The position numbers were made by a program, and so were the translations under genes. Positions 1-7,732 of a stretch of DNA of 64,000 nucleotides are shown in pieces (the first letter of the stretch is position 1; each line of letters starts with the position of its first letter). The notes beneath the pieces were generated by a model that did not search any database, had not been told where the DNA came from, and was given only the letters and a program-made list of their open reading frames with translations. The stretch comes from Myxococcales bacterium (GTDB lineage: Bacteria > Myxococcota_A > Polyangia > Polyangiales > JADJMO01): NCBI GenBank assembly GCA_016709545.1, contig JADJMO010000023.1, positions 1 through 64,000 of the forward strand. The letters are read 5' to 3'.

Positions 1-36
1 GCTTCAATGGGGCCGCTCCCCGTTGGAGAGCGGAAG
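1..36 (-). CRISPR. Terminal repeat of a CRISPR array lying to the left of the window
   Basis: The first 36 bases look like one CRISPR repeat. On the minus strand it ends in ATTGAAGC, the common 3' end of type I repeats, and it contains a hairpin-capable core (CCGCTC at 13-18 pairing with GAGCGG at 28-33). No second copy occurs to the right at spacer distance, so this would be the right-hand boundary repeat and the array would extend beyond the left edge. With this orientation the array is read leftwards, the same way as cas4-cas1 and cas2. The call rests on sequence style and position next to cas genes; only one repeat is visible, so it cannot be proven here. Confidence 0.6.
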
Positions 37-147
37 GGCTCAGCGAATTCACCACCATTTCCGGCAGTCTGCAACCCACTCTGCGAGCGGTGCCACTGCC
101 GGCACGAACGACGCCCACCACCACCGTCTTCCATGCCGGCGGCGGTG
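37..147 (-). promoter_or_regulatory. Possible CRISPR leader
   Basis: This gene-free stretch lies between the presumed boundary repeat and the duplicated segment that starts at 148. If the array is transcribed leftwards, the leader and its promoter should be here. It is somewhat less GC-rich at 47-70 than its surroundings, but I see no clear promoter boxes. This is inference from position only. Confidence 0.3.
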
Positions 148-892
148 GGCCAAGAGAGCTGGTTTTCAAAGACCAAGCGCGCCTTGCGAGCGCGACCGGG
201 AACTCTGCGATCACTCCAGCGCTCGCACGACCGTGTCGACCACCGCTGTGGGTACATCGAGCTGAACCACCCACCCAGCCGAGGTCTTGCGCGGCGCGGC
301 GGTGGCCCCCTTGCCGCCCGCCTTCCGGACCGCCGCCTGCAGCCCCCGCGCCGATCGCGCAGCAGCGTCCTTGGCCGCATCCTTCTTCACGGGCCGCGCG
401 GCCTGCGCCGCCTTCACGAGGTCGCGCGTGGAGAGCTTGGCCACCGCCTTCTTCCTGCCGCCGACCTTCACACCTTCGGAGAGCAGCGACTCCGCGCTGT
501 CCAGCGCCGGCGTCGCCGCCGAGAGCCGCGCGAGCGCGTAGGCGCGCTCCACACCGAGGTCGAGCGCCTTCGTGCGCGGCAACGCGCCGACCACCTCGAT
601 CAGCTTCTCGGCGCTGCGCGGCGACATCACCTTGCGCTTCTGCAGCAGCTCCGCGAACGAGTCGAAGCCCAGCGCGACGTACAGCTTCTTCTTCTGCAGC
701 TCGCGCAACGCCTCGCCGATCTCGAAGAAGTCCTCCGTGATCCGCTCCTTCGCACGCGCGATCAGCTCGAGCAGTTCCTCGGCCCTCTTGGCCGCCGCGG
801 TCTGTGCCTTGGTGCCGTCGGTCACGAGCTTCTTGGTGACTGCCTTTGTTGCCTTCTTCGCCTTCCCCATGGCTGCAGATTGTACCTCGCGG
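148..892. repeat. Direct repeat, left copy (about 740 bp, carries a gene)
   Basis: This segment is nearly identical to 14910-15641 in the same orientation. Similarity starts at GGCCAAGAGAGCTGGTT, covers the whole minus-strand gene 211-870 and runs through its upstream TGCAGA and TACCTCGCGG. The left copy has about 14 extra bases near 170-185. The encoded proteins differ at roughly 15 of 219 residues. The two copies bracket the CRISPR-Cas genes and could recombine to delete them. Confidence 0.85.
211..870 (-). CDS. Lys/Ala-rich hypothetical protein, copy 1
   Basis: A 219-residue protein of unknown function. Residues about 1-30 are Lys/Ala/Thr-rich. About 30-75 form a helical segment (LLELIARAKERITEDFFEIG...) reminiscent of DUF3102-like phage and plasmid proteins, followed by a stretch that could be helix-turn-helix-like. 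About 140-190 is again Ala/Lys-rich, as in histone-like DNA-binding tails. It lies between the presumed CRISPR leader and cas2, co-directional with both, where an adaptation accessory gene could sit. But a near-identical copy at 14960-15619 has no cas neighbour, so a CRISPR role is unproven. DNA binding is inferred only from composition. The ATG at 870 is conserved in both copies. Confidence 0.75.
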   Translation of the reverse strand: MGKAKKATKAVTKKLVTDGTKAQTAAAKRAEELLELIARAKERITEDFFEIGEALRELQKKKLYVALGFDSFAELLQKRKVMSPRSAEKLIEVVGALPRTKALDLGVERAYALARLSAATPALDSAESLLSEGVKVGGRKKAVAKLSTRDLVKAAQAARPVKKDAAKDAAARSARGLQAAVRKAGGKGATAAPRKTSAGWVVQLDVPTAVVDTVVRALE

Positions 893-895
893 ACA

Positions 896-931
896 CGCAG
901 ACGTCTGCGGGTTAAGACGCAGACGTCTGCG
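896..931. repeat. 22-bp palindromic tandem repeat, cluster 1 (2 units)
   Basis: Two copies of the perfect palindrome CGCAGACGTCTGCG begin at 896 and 918, 22 bp apart. They fill the gap between the start of the 211-870 gene and the stop codon of cas2 at 934. Three more clusters of the same repeat occur up to 17084. Confidence 0.9.
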
Positions 932-933
932 GA

Positions 934-1224
934 TCACACGATGAGCGCGCAGCCCGGAGGTGGGTCGTACGCCTTGCCGATCGCGCGGATCGAGGTGGCC
1001 GCCCGGCCCTCGCTCGGACCGACGTCGATGAAGAGCACCTGGTCCTCGACGTGGTGGATGATCTCCTCGAGACGCCCTAGCAGCTCGTGCAGCGTGCGGA
1101 GCTGGAGATCGCACCGGAACACCGACAGTTGCACGTGTTCGCCGTAGCCCTTCATGAGCTTGAACACCCGTCGCAGCCGCTTCGGGTCGCACACGTCGTA
1201 GGTCACGATGTACGTCTGGCGCAT
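934..1224 (-). CDS. cas2: CRISPR-associated endonuclease Cas2
   Basis: A 96-residue protein of typical Cas2 length. It opens with a ferredoxin-like first strand holding the conserved Asp (YIVTYDVCDPKRLRRVFKLM), followed by the GYGEHVQLSVFRCDL segment common in Cas2 of Cas4-Cas1-type systems. Cas2 is the structural dimer that holds two Cas1 dimers in the spacer-integration complex. The start ATG overlaps the cas1 stop by one base (TGATG), so it is translationally coupled to cas4-cas1. It looks intact, but its partner Cas1 is not. Confidence 0.95.
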   Translation of the reverse strand: MRQTYIVTYDVCDPKRLRRVFKLMKGYGEHVQLSVFRCDLQLRTLHELLGRLEEIIHHVEDQVLFIDVGPSEGRAATSIRAIGKAYDPPPGCALIV

Positions 1225-2863
1225 CACCGGGTCCGCATGGGTGGGTAGGCGTCGATCTCCCCGAGCACCAGTCGGCCCACGAGCCGCGCCTGGATCTCCA
1301 GGATCCGGCGCCACGACACGGCGTAGCCGAAGAGAGGGTGCGTGATCTCCTGCTCGAGGCGTCGCTCGTGCGCGGCGATCACCTTGCGACGCGCGGCGGG
1401 CGAGAGCGCCACGCCCTCGCGATGGCGCACGAAGTCGTCGACGCCGACGATCCCGTTGTTCAGGACGGCGAGCACGACGGAGTCGGCGATCAGCGGTTCG
1501 AGACCCGCGACGATGCAGGCGATCACGAGGTCCTTCGTCAGGAGCCCGTAGGCGAAAGAGAGCAGCGCGTTGACGGGGTCCTTCGGTGGTCGGCGATTGC
1601 GCCCGCCGAGATCGAAGTCGAGCCCGTCGGCGCGGAACATGCCAGTGAACGCGCCGAAGTACCCTTTCGCCGCGCTCCCCTCGATGCCCAGCAGCGACTC
1701 GATCGCCTCGGCCTGCTCGGCGTCCTTCGCGTAGGCCTCGAGCTGCTTCAAGAGGGCCGACGGGGGTGCGCTGTGGTTGCGTCGGAGGAGCGTTCGCTGG
1801 TTGCGGATCTTCCCCGCGGTCACCGCGCGCGCGAACCGCAGACAGAACGCGTCGTCGTCCGCCGCCCGGTGCTGGGCGATGCGCAGCTCGACGTTCTTGC
1901 TCTCTCGGGGCCGACGACCCGACCGACGAACCAGCCCCCGTAGGTGAACAGGAGGACGGGGATGTCCCGCTCGGCCAGCGTGCGCATGGCCTGCGCGCTG
2001 AGCTGCACGTTGCCGAACAGCGCGAGGTGCGACGTCTCGACGAGCCGCGCGCTGTCCTTGCCATCCTTCCGGCGCACCACGAGCTGCTCGCCGTCCAAGC
2101 CGACGCGCGCCCCTTGCTCCTGTACGTACACCGGCTTGCGATCGTCGCGCGCGGGGTGCAGGCGACGCAGCGGCCGGGGCTCGTCCACGGGTTCGCGGAG
2201 GGCCTGCGTCTCGTCGGGTAGGCAGATCCCGACGAGCGAGCAGCCGTCGCACTTCGGGCTGTCGACGAGGGGTGGCGGGGCCGCTGTCCGATCGGCGAAC
2301 GCCTTGGCCGTGGCGACGGCCTCGAGGGTCGCCGCGATCAGGGCCTCGTCGATCGTGATACGCACGCGACGGCGCGCGCCCGCGAAGTAGAGCGCGGCCT
2401 CGTCGCACTGGAACCCGTGCTCCCGGAGGAGCAGCACCTGCGCGCAGAGCTGGGCGCGCTCGGGCAGGTGGGCACCCTCGGGCACGTCGGGCGGGGTGCC
2501 TCGCTTGTACTCGATGGGAAAGACACGCTCGCCCTCACCCTCGACGACGTCGATCTTGGCGGCGATGCCCAGCGCGTCGGAGGAGAGCCACACGCTGCGC
2601 GCGACGTAGGGCCGCGCGTCGTCCTGCTCGGGCAGGCCGCCGCCGCCTGCATCGGCGCGACGGTGGGCCCAACGGCCCTCCTCGGTGAAGGCGTTGTCGG
2701 CCCACTCGCCCTGGACCCACTCGAGGTAGGCGAGGCGCTCGCAATAGAGCACCTCGTTGACGATGCGCGCCGGGACGGTGGTTGGACCATCGCCGGGACG
2801 CAGGTGCTTGGCCCGAGGCGCGTCGGGCGGACTCTCCAGGGGCGCGGCTGACTCTTCGGCCAT
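1224..2863 (-). pseudogene. cas4-cas1: Fused Cas4-Cas1, frameshifted and with an active-site deletion
   Basis: The N-terminal part is a Cas4 exonuclease: an early Cys (YCERLAYLEW), the nuclease IEYKRG motif and a C-terminal cysteine cluster (KCDGCSLVGIC) for an Fe-S site. The C-terminal part is Cas1, the integrase, with the first catalytic Glu in LLGIEGSAAKGYF. Such fusions are typical of type I-G. Two lesions are visible. The frame breaks at about 1897-1912, inside or just after FVGRVVGPE, and Cas1 continues in another frame from ESKNVELR. Second, AGLEP runs straight into LIADSVV at 1494-1505. In the family about 25 residues lie between these, including the catalytic His and the acidic pair. 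Start chosen at MAEESAAPLE (2863). Adaptation by this copy is probably dead. Confidence 0.85.
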
Positions 2864-2977
2864 CCACGAAGGGTACGGCACCGTGACGTCACGCGAGGTA
2901 CGTCGATCGCCTGCGCCGTGCTCCGAGAGCAGCTTCCCATGACCATGGGTCGGTGCTCGGGGTACAAGTAGGACGTC

Positions 2978-3226
2978 ATGGCCCTCATACCGGACGTCCG
3001 AGGGCGCGCTCTCCGATCGCCGGCAGGAGACGAACGTGAACCGCGCGGTGATTACCTCCAGCTGCTCAGCGAGAAGACGGCGATCGAGCGGATGCTCGCC
3101 GAGACGCCCGAAGAGGACGTGCTCGACCGCGCGAGTCTGCGGGCCCGACTGAACGTCGTCGAAGCCGCCTTGACCGCGTCGAAGCCAGACGAGCAAGAAC
3201 CGCGCGGGTGCTTTCGCTCGCGCTGA
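2978..3226 (+). CDS. Small hypothetical protein
   Basis: An 82-residue open frame in the divergent gap between cas4-cas1 and cas3. Residues about 26-68 (YLQLLSEKTAIERMLAETP...ASLRARLNVVEAAL) look like a genuine helical protein and recall a recurrent motif of small hypothetical proteins in which a leucine-rich helix is followed by a RxSLxARLxxVE helix. I cannot assign a function. Both ends (MALIPDVRGRALRS and EPRGCFRSR) look like low-quality sequence, so this may be a truncated remnant. No clear Shine-Dalgarno sequence. Confidence 0.45.
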   Translation: MALIPDVRGRALRSPAGDEREPRGDYLQLLSEKTAIERMLAETPEEDVLDRASLRARLNVVEAALTASKPDEQEPRGCFRSR

Positions 3227-3273
3227 GCTAGGCGATCTGGAGGTGGTCTGGCTTCGGAGGCGCGATGGGCCAT

Positions 3274-3290
3274 CGGACATTCTCTGTCCG
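3274..3290. promoter_or_regulatory. Short dyad upstream of cas3
   Basis: CGGACA at 3274-3279 and TGTCCG at 3285-3290 form a perfect 6-bp inverted repeat with a 5-base gap, about 100 bp before the cas3 start. It lies in the only non-coding stretch that could hold the effector-operon promoter (3227-3387). An operator role is a guess from position and symmetry. Confidence 0.3.
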
Positions 3291-3387
3291 GGTTTCACTT
3301 GCACCGTTGTCGTGATGAGCGCACCTTCGGCGGGCGGTATTCAGGCCGGGGCGAATCCTCGGGCCGTGGATGGGGGAGGTAGGCGGC

Positions 3388-5892
3388 GTGTCCTTCGACG
3401 ACAAGTTCAAGCGACTGACCGGCGAGACGCCATTCCCCTGGCAGGCGGCGCTCTACGAGCGTCTCGTGCTCGGGGATGTTCCGCGAACGTGCGACATCCC
3501 GACGGGCCTCGGAAAGACTTCTGTCATCGCAATTTGGCTGCTTGCCATGCTCGCCGGAGCGCGCGTGCCACGCCGACTCGTCTACGTCGTCAATCGACGC
3601 ACAGTGGTGGACCAGACGACCGCCGAGGTGGAGAAGATCCGCGGACGTCTCGCCGAGCTAGCACCGGAGGCGAGTCTTGCACTCAGTACTCTGAGAGGTG
3701 CGTTCGCCGACAACCGTGAGTGGTCCGCCGATCCGTCGCGGCCCGCCGTCATCAGCGGCACGGTCGACATGATCGGCAGCCGCCTTCTCTTCAGTGGCTA
3801 CGGCATCGGCTTCCGCTCGCGGCCGCTGCACGCGGGGTTTCTCGGCCAGGATGCGCTACTGGTTCACGACGAGGCCCACCTCGAACCAGCCTTCCAGCAA
3901 CTGGTCGAGGCCATCGAGAGGGAACAGCGCAGCACGACACGGAAGGCGCCCGACCTCGCCCCGTTGCGAGTGATGGCCCTTACAGCCACGTCGCGCGCCG
4001 GTACGCCCGACTTCTCTCTGGGCGAGGCCGACCGTGTCCACGCTGTCGTCCGACAGCGTCTCGCGGCACACAAGGCGCTGACGCTCCACCACTGCGAGAA
4101 GAAGGCGCTCGCGGATCGGATCGCGGAGATCGCGCTGCAGCATCGCGACTCGGGTCGTGCGATCCTGGTCTTCGCCCGCACCGTGGAGGACGTGGAGAAG
4201 ATCGGGCAGCGCCTTGCCAAGGAGAAGCTCGCCCACGCCCGCTTGACGGGAACCATGCGCGGACGGGAGCGAGACGCGCTGGTCCACACGCCGATCTTCG
4301 CCCGGTTCCGGCGCAGCGAAGCCAAGGACACGCGAACGGTCTATCTCGTCTGCACGAGCGCCGGCGAAGTAGGTGTCAACATCTCGGCCGATCACCTCGT
4401 CTGCGACCTGTCCACGTTCGACAGCATGGCCCAGCGTTTCGGGCGGTTGAACCGATTCGGCGCCCGAAGCGATTCGCGCGCGGACGTCGTCGTACCGACA
4501 CCACTCTCCGAATCTGAGAAGTTCGAAGCCCCACTCACCGAGACGCTCGCACTCCTCGAGCGGCTCCACGGTGACGTGAGCCCGGCAGCTCTGTCGCAGC
4601 TGCCTGCCGATCAGCGAGCACGGGCGTTCGCCCCTGAGCCGGTCATTCCGCCAGCGTCGGACATCCTCTTCGACGCGTGGGCCCTCACTACGGTCCAAAA
4701 CCTGCCCGGCCGCCCACCGGTCGCGGCTTATCTCCACGGCGTCGAGGAGTGGGAACCCCCTCGAACACAGGTCGCCTTCCGCACTGAGGTGGGGCTCCTC
4801 ACGACCGGCGCCCTGCGAGCCAAGTACCCGCCCGCATCGCTGCTCGACGACTACCCCCTCAAGCCGCACGAACTCCTGTCCGACACGACGAGTCGCGTGT
4901 TCGACCGGTTGAAGAAGATGGCTGCGAAGTCCCGGGAAGGCGCAACCACGCCGGTGTGGCTGGTCCACGACGATGGACGGGTGACTGCCGACGTGACCCT
5001 CGAGACCCTTCTGGAAGGCGAGCGAGAGGCCCTCGAGGGGCTGACCGTCGTCCTCCCGCCCCTCGGCGGTCTCTCGCCCGAGGGCTTCCTGGACCCGGAC
5101 ACCTGGGGCTCTGCCTCGGCTGACGAGGCGTCGACGCTCGATGTCGCCGATGCCTGGCTCGATGAGAACGGCGCTGGTCGGCGTGCGCGCACCTTTGCCG
5201 CCAGCGGCCCAGCCGGCATGCGCCTCATCCGACGCATCGACCTAACCCCCGTGGACGACGACGAGGACGAAGCCCCTTCAGTGATCTGGAGCTGGTACGA
5301 GGTGCCTCGCGGCGCAGACAACCAAGGGTCCCGCTTGGCGCTCGGGCCAGTCCTGCTCGATGTCCACCTCGGCGACACCGAGCGGGTCGCTCGACGGATC
5401 GTCGCGGGTGTCGACCTTCCCGCGGACCTCCGGGAGTGCGTGGCACTGGCGGCTCGAATCCACGACATCGGCAAGCGTCGCCGCCTGTGGCAACGAAGCA
5501 TCGGCAACGACGACCCGAGCCTCGTCTTGGCGAAGTCAGGGTCACGCACGGCACCGCGCGATGTGACGGGGTATCGACACGAACTCGGGTCGGTCCTCGA
5601 CGCAGAGAGCAGTGGCGTCCTCTCGGAGCTCGACCCGCAGCTCCATCCCCTCCTCCTTCATCTGGTTGCGGCCCATCATGGACGGGCCCGCCCGCACTTC
5701 CCGGCCCGCGAGCTGTTCGACCCCGAGGTGCGCCACGATTTCCCAGCGCTCGGCGTCCAGGTGTTGACGCGGTTCGCCGACCTGCAGGCGCAGTACGGAC
5801 GTTGGGGTCTCGCGTACCTCGAGTCCTTGCTGCGTTCGGCGGACTACGAAGCGAGCATCCGACCGTCCTCGTTCGCGGAGGTGTCGTCATGA
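3388..5892 (+). CDS. cas3: Type I-G CRISPR helicase-nuclease Cas3 with C-terminal HD domain
   Basis: Cas3 unwinds and degrades target DNA recruited by Cascade. The superfamily 2 helicase comes first: Walker A PTGLGKT at about residue 40, DEAH box in LLVHDEAHLEP at about 160, motif III LTATS, and motif VI AQRFGRLNRFG. The HD nuclease is at the C-terminus: RIHDIGKRRRLWQ near residue 692, then a VAAHHGRARPHF motif. This helicase-then-HD order is the I-G (GSU0051) arrangement, the reverse of classical Cas3. I prefer the GTG at 3388 because GGAGGT lies 7 bases upstream; an ATG at 3370 is in frame. The stop overlaps the next start (ATGA). All key motifs appear intact. Confidence 0.93.
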   Translation: MSFDDKFKRLTGETPFPWQAALYERLVLGDVPRTCDIPTGLGKTSVIAIWLLAMLAGARVPRRLVYVVNRRTVVDQTTAEVEKIRGRLAELAPEASLALSTLRGAFADNREWSADPSRPAVISGTVDMIGSRLLFSGYGIGFRSRPLHAGFLGQDALLVHDEAHLEPAFQQLVEAIEREQRSTTRKAPDLAPLRVMALTATSRAGTPDFSLGEADRVHAVVRQRLAAHKALTLHHCEKKALADRIAEIALQHRDSGRAILVFARTVEDVEKIGQRLAKEKLAHARLTGTMRGRERDALVHTPIFARFRRSEAKDTRTVYLVCTSAGEVGVNISADHLVCDLSTFDSMAQRFGRLNRFGARSDSRADVVVPTPLSESEKFEAPLTETLALLERLHGDVSPAALSQLPADQRARAFAPEPVIPPASDILFDAWALTTVQNLPGRPPVAAYLHGVEEWEPPRTQVAFRTEVGLLTTGALRAKYPPASLLDDYPLKPHELLSDTTSRVFDRLKKMAAKSREGATTPVWLVHDDGRVTADVTLETLLEGEREALEGLTVVLPPLGGLSPEGFLDPDTWGSASADEASTLDVADAWLDENGAGRRARTFAASGPAGMRLIRRIDLTPVDDDEDEAPSVIWSWYEVPRGADNQGSRLALGPVLLDVHLGDTERVARRIVAGVDLPADLRECVALAARIHDIGKRRRLWQRSIGNDDPSLVLAKSGSRTAPRDVTGYRHELGSVLDAESSGVLSELDPQLHPLLLHLVAAHHGRARPHFPARELFDPEVRHDFPALGVQVLTRFADLQAQYGRWGLAYLESLLRSADYEASIRPSSFAEVSS

Positions 5893-6671
5893 GCTTCGAG
5901 GTCGTCGTCGACGTCACGAATCCGGGTCAGTACTTCGCGTGCTGTGGTCTGTTCGAACTCGCCTTCCGGCTGACTGGTGCTGCGCGTGCACGCTTCGGCG
6001 ATGGCTGCTTCGAGATCGAAGCCGACACCTCGCTGCCCACGCTGATCGACGCGCTCGTTTCGACGAAGCTCGTACAGGTCGACCCCGAAGACGACACCAA
6101 TTCGGCCATCGCGCTGCAGGCACCGTTCACGCACCTGCGTCTCGACTGGTGGCACCAGACCCACGGCCACGTGCGCGACCTGAAGGTATGGGCGGGTACC
6201 ATGGAGAGCGTTCGCATCGCCCGCGCGATGCAGGGAGCGATCCGCGCACCAGCCTTCGTGGAACGCGGTCTGCTCGACGTGGGGGTCGTAGCCTACGATC
6301 CGGACGCCCCGACGAAGAAGGTGGAGCCCTTCTACTTCGACGCCAGGCGCGCTCCGAACTCCCACTCGCGCGATGTCGGATTCTCTCCCAACGATCTCGG
6401 ACTGGAGACCATCGCATCCCCTGCCGTCGAGCTCCTCTGCTTGATCGGCCTTCAGCGGTTTCGACCCAGACCGACCACCGAGCGACGGGTCTTCGACTAC
6501 TTCGCCTGGAGTGTCCACGCTGCCATTGCCGTCGCACCGGCCTTGGCGTGCGGTGCCGTCGGAGCGCCCGACACGCACGGATACCGATTCGAGAGCTGGT
6601 TTCGAACCGGCCAACGGAAACACAAGGCATTCCGCGCAGCGACTGCGCTCTCACGAGGTGAAGCTCCATGA
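5889..6671 (+). CDS. csb3: Type I-G Cas8-like subunit Csb3 (GSU0052 family)
   Basis: A 260-residue protein placed between cas3 and csb1, exactly where Geobacter-type I-G loci encode the Csb3/Cas8 large-subunit analogue. The N-terminus (VDVTNPGQYFACCGLFELAFRL) matches the start motif of this family, and the FDARRAPNSHSRDVGFSPNDLG region is also characteristic. It would act in the crRNA surveillance complex, probably in PAM and target recognition. The start overlaps the cas3 stop by 4 nt and its own stop overlaps csb1, so the subunits are translationally coupled. No lesion seen. Confidence 0.85.
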   Translation: MSFEVVVDVTNPGQYFACCGLFELAFRLTGAARARFGDGCFEIEADTSLPTLIDALVSTKLVQVDPEDDTNSAIALQAPFTHLRLDWWHQTHGHVRDLKVWAGTMESVRIARAMQGAIRAPAFVERGLLDVGVVAYDPDAPTKKVEPFYFDARRAPNSHSRDVGFSPNDLGLETIASPAVELLCLIGLQRFRPRPTTERRVFDYFAWSVHAAIAVAPALACGAVGAPDTHGYRFESWFRTGQRKHKAFRAATALSRGEAP

Positions 6672-7732
6672 CCAAGTCCACGGCTCTCGATCAGCTCCTC
6701 GCGTCCAACGGCCCCGCGGCCTTGGTCCTCCGACAGCATCTCACCTCGGTCGAAGGGGCCGACGGCGTGGTGTTCCCGGCCACCTATGCGTCAGGCGAGA
6801 ACTTCAAGGGTGGCTACAACATCGACCGCGACGACCGCGGCAACGTCTGCCTGATCGACAGCGTCGGCGCACAGGCGAACCGCGTCGAGCCCATGTTCGC
6901 GCTCGACGAGTATCGCTCTCTGGTCCCACAGGTCACCGTCAAAGCGGGCGAACGTACCGTCAACCTGCTCGATGCAAGCCACCGCGCCGCGGACGCGCTC
7001 GTCCGCTGCTCGACGCTGCAGGACGATCTGCAGAAGGCATTCGCGGCGGTTCTCAAGGGCAACGCAGAGCCACTCGCCAAGATCGCCCCGACGTCCCTCG
7101 TCTTCGGCGTGTGGGACTCGCGAGGGACGCAGGCCAAGCTGCCGCGTCTCTTCGCCTCGACCATTCGCGCGTTCGACGTGCGAACGCTGACCCGCTCCGC
7201 CCAGTTCAACCCTTCCGTCGACTACGTCGGAGAGAAGCTCCTCGACGAGACCGCGGAGAAGAAGGTATCGGACATGTACGCGGAGCGCGGCTTCGTCCAC
7301 GTGCCGGCGACGGGCACGCACGGCGGTGTCATCCCGACGGGCGGTATCCGGCGCGACGCTAGCCTCAGCCTCGTGGCGCTGCGACTGCTCCGTGGCGAGA
7401 CGACCGAGCGAACGGCCCTGCTCCAGCGATACATCCTGGGCCTCGCGCTGTGCGCCTTCACCAGGAGTCCCTCGGGCTACCTTCGCCAGGGTTGCAACCT
7501 CGTCCTCGCGCATCCGACGCCTGAGGGCGACGGCGCATTCGAGGTCCATCCGAGCGGAGAACGAAAGCCCCTGACGGTCACTCACGAGCAGGCACTGGAG
7601 CTGGCCAAGGCTGCTGCGACAGCGTTCGGCGTCGGTGCGGATCGGCTCGACGTGCCATTCGATAAGGAGCGCGCAAAGCAGGACGTCAGCGACGACGCGA
7701 AGGCCGCGAAGAAGAAGGCCAAGGCGAAGTGA
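6668..7732 (+). CDS. csb1: Type I-G Cas7 backbone subunit Csb1 (GSU0053 family)
   Basis: A 354-residue RAMP protein that forms the crRNA-binding backbone of Cascade. Typical signatures are FPATYA...GGYNID at about 37-55 and CLIDSVGAQANRVEPMF at about 60-76. The Gly/Arg-rich TGGIRRDASLSL lies near 225. The C-terminus is Lys-rich (AKAAKKKAKAK), which would suit RNA contact. Starts in ATGA overlap with csb3 and ends in GTGA overlap with csb2. Looks complete. Confidence 0.9.
   Translation: MTKSTALDQLLASNGPAALVLRQHLTSVEGADGVVFPATYASGENFKGGYNIDRDDRGNVCLIDSVGAQANRVEPMFALDEYRSLVPQVTVKAGERTVNLLDASHRAADALVRCSTLQDDLQKAFAAVLKGNAEPLAKIAPTSLVFGVWDSRGTQAKLPRLFASTIRAFDVRTLTRSAQFNPSVDYVGEKLLDETAEKKVSDMYAERGFVHVPATGTHGGVIPTGGIRRDASLSLVALRLLRGETTERTALLQRYILGLALCAFTRSPSGYLRQGCNLVLAHPTPEGDGAFEVHPSGERKPLTVTHEQALELAKAAATAFGVGADRLDVPFDKERAKQDVSDDAKAAKKKAKAK

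Noticed and set aside
1897..1912. Programmed ribosomal frameshift in cas1
   Set aside because: No good X-XXY-YYZ slippery heptamer lies at the break, and single-base breaks occur in many unrelated genes of the window.
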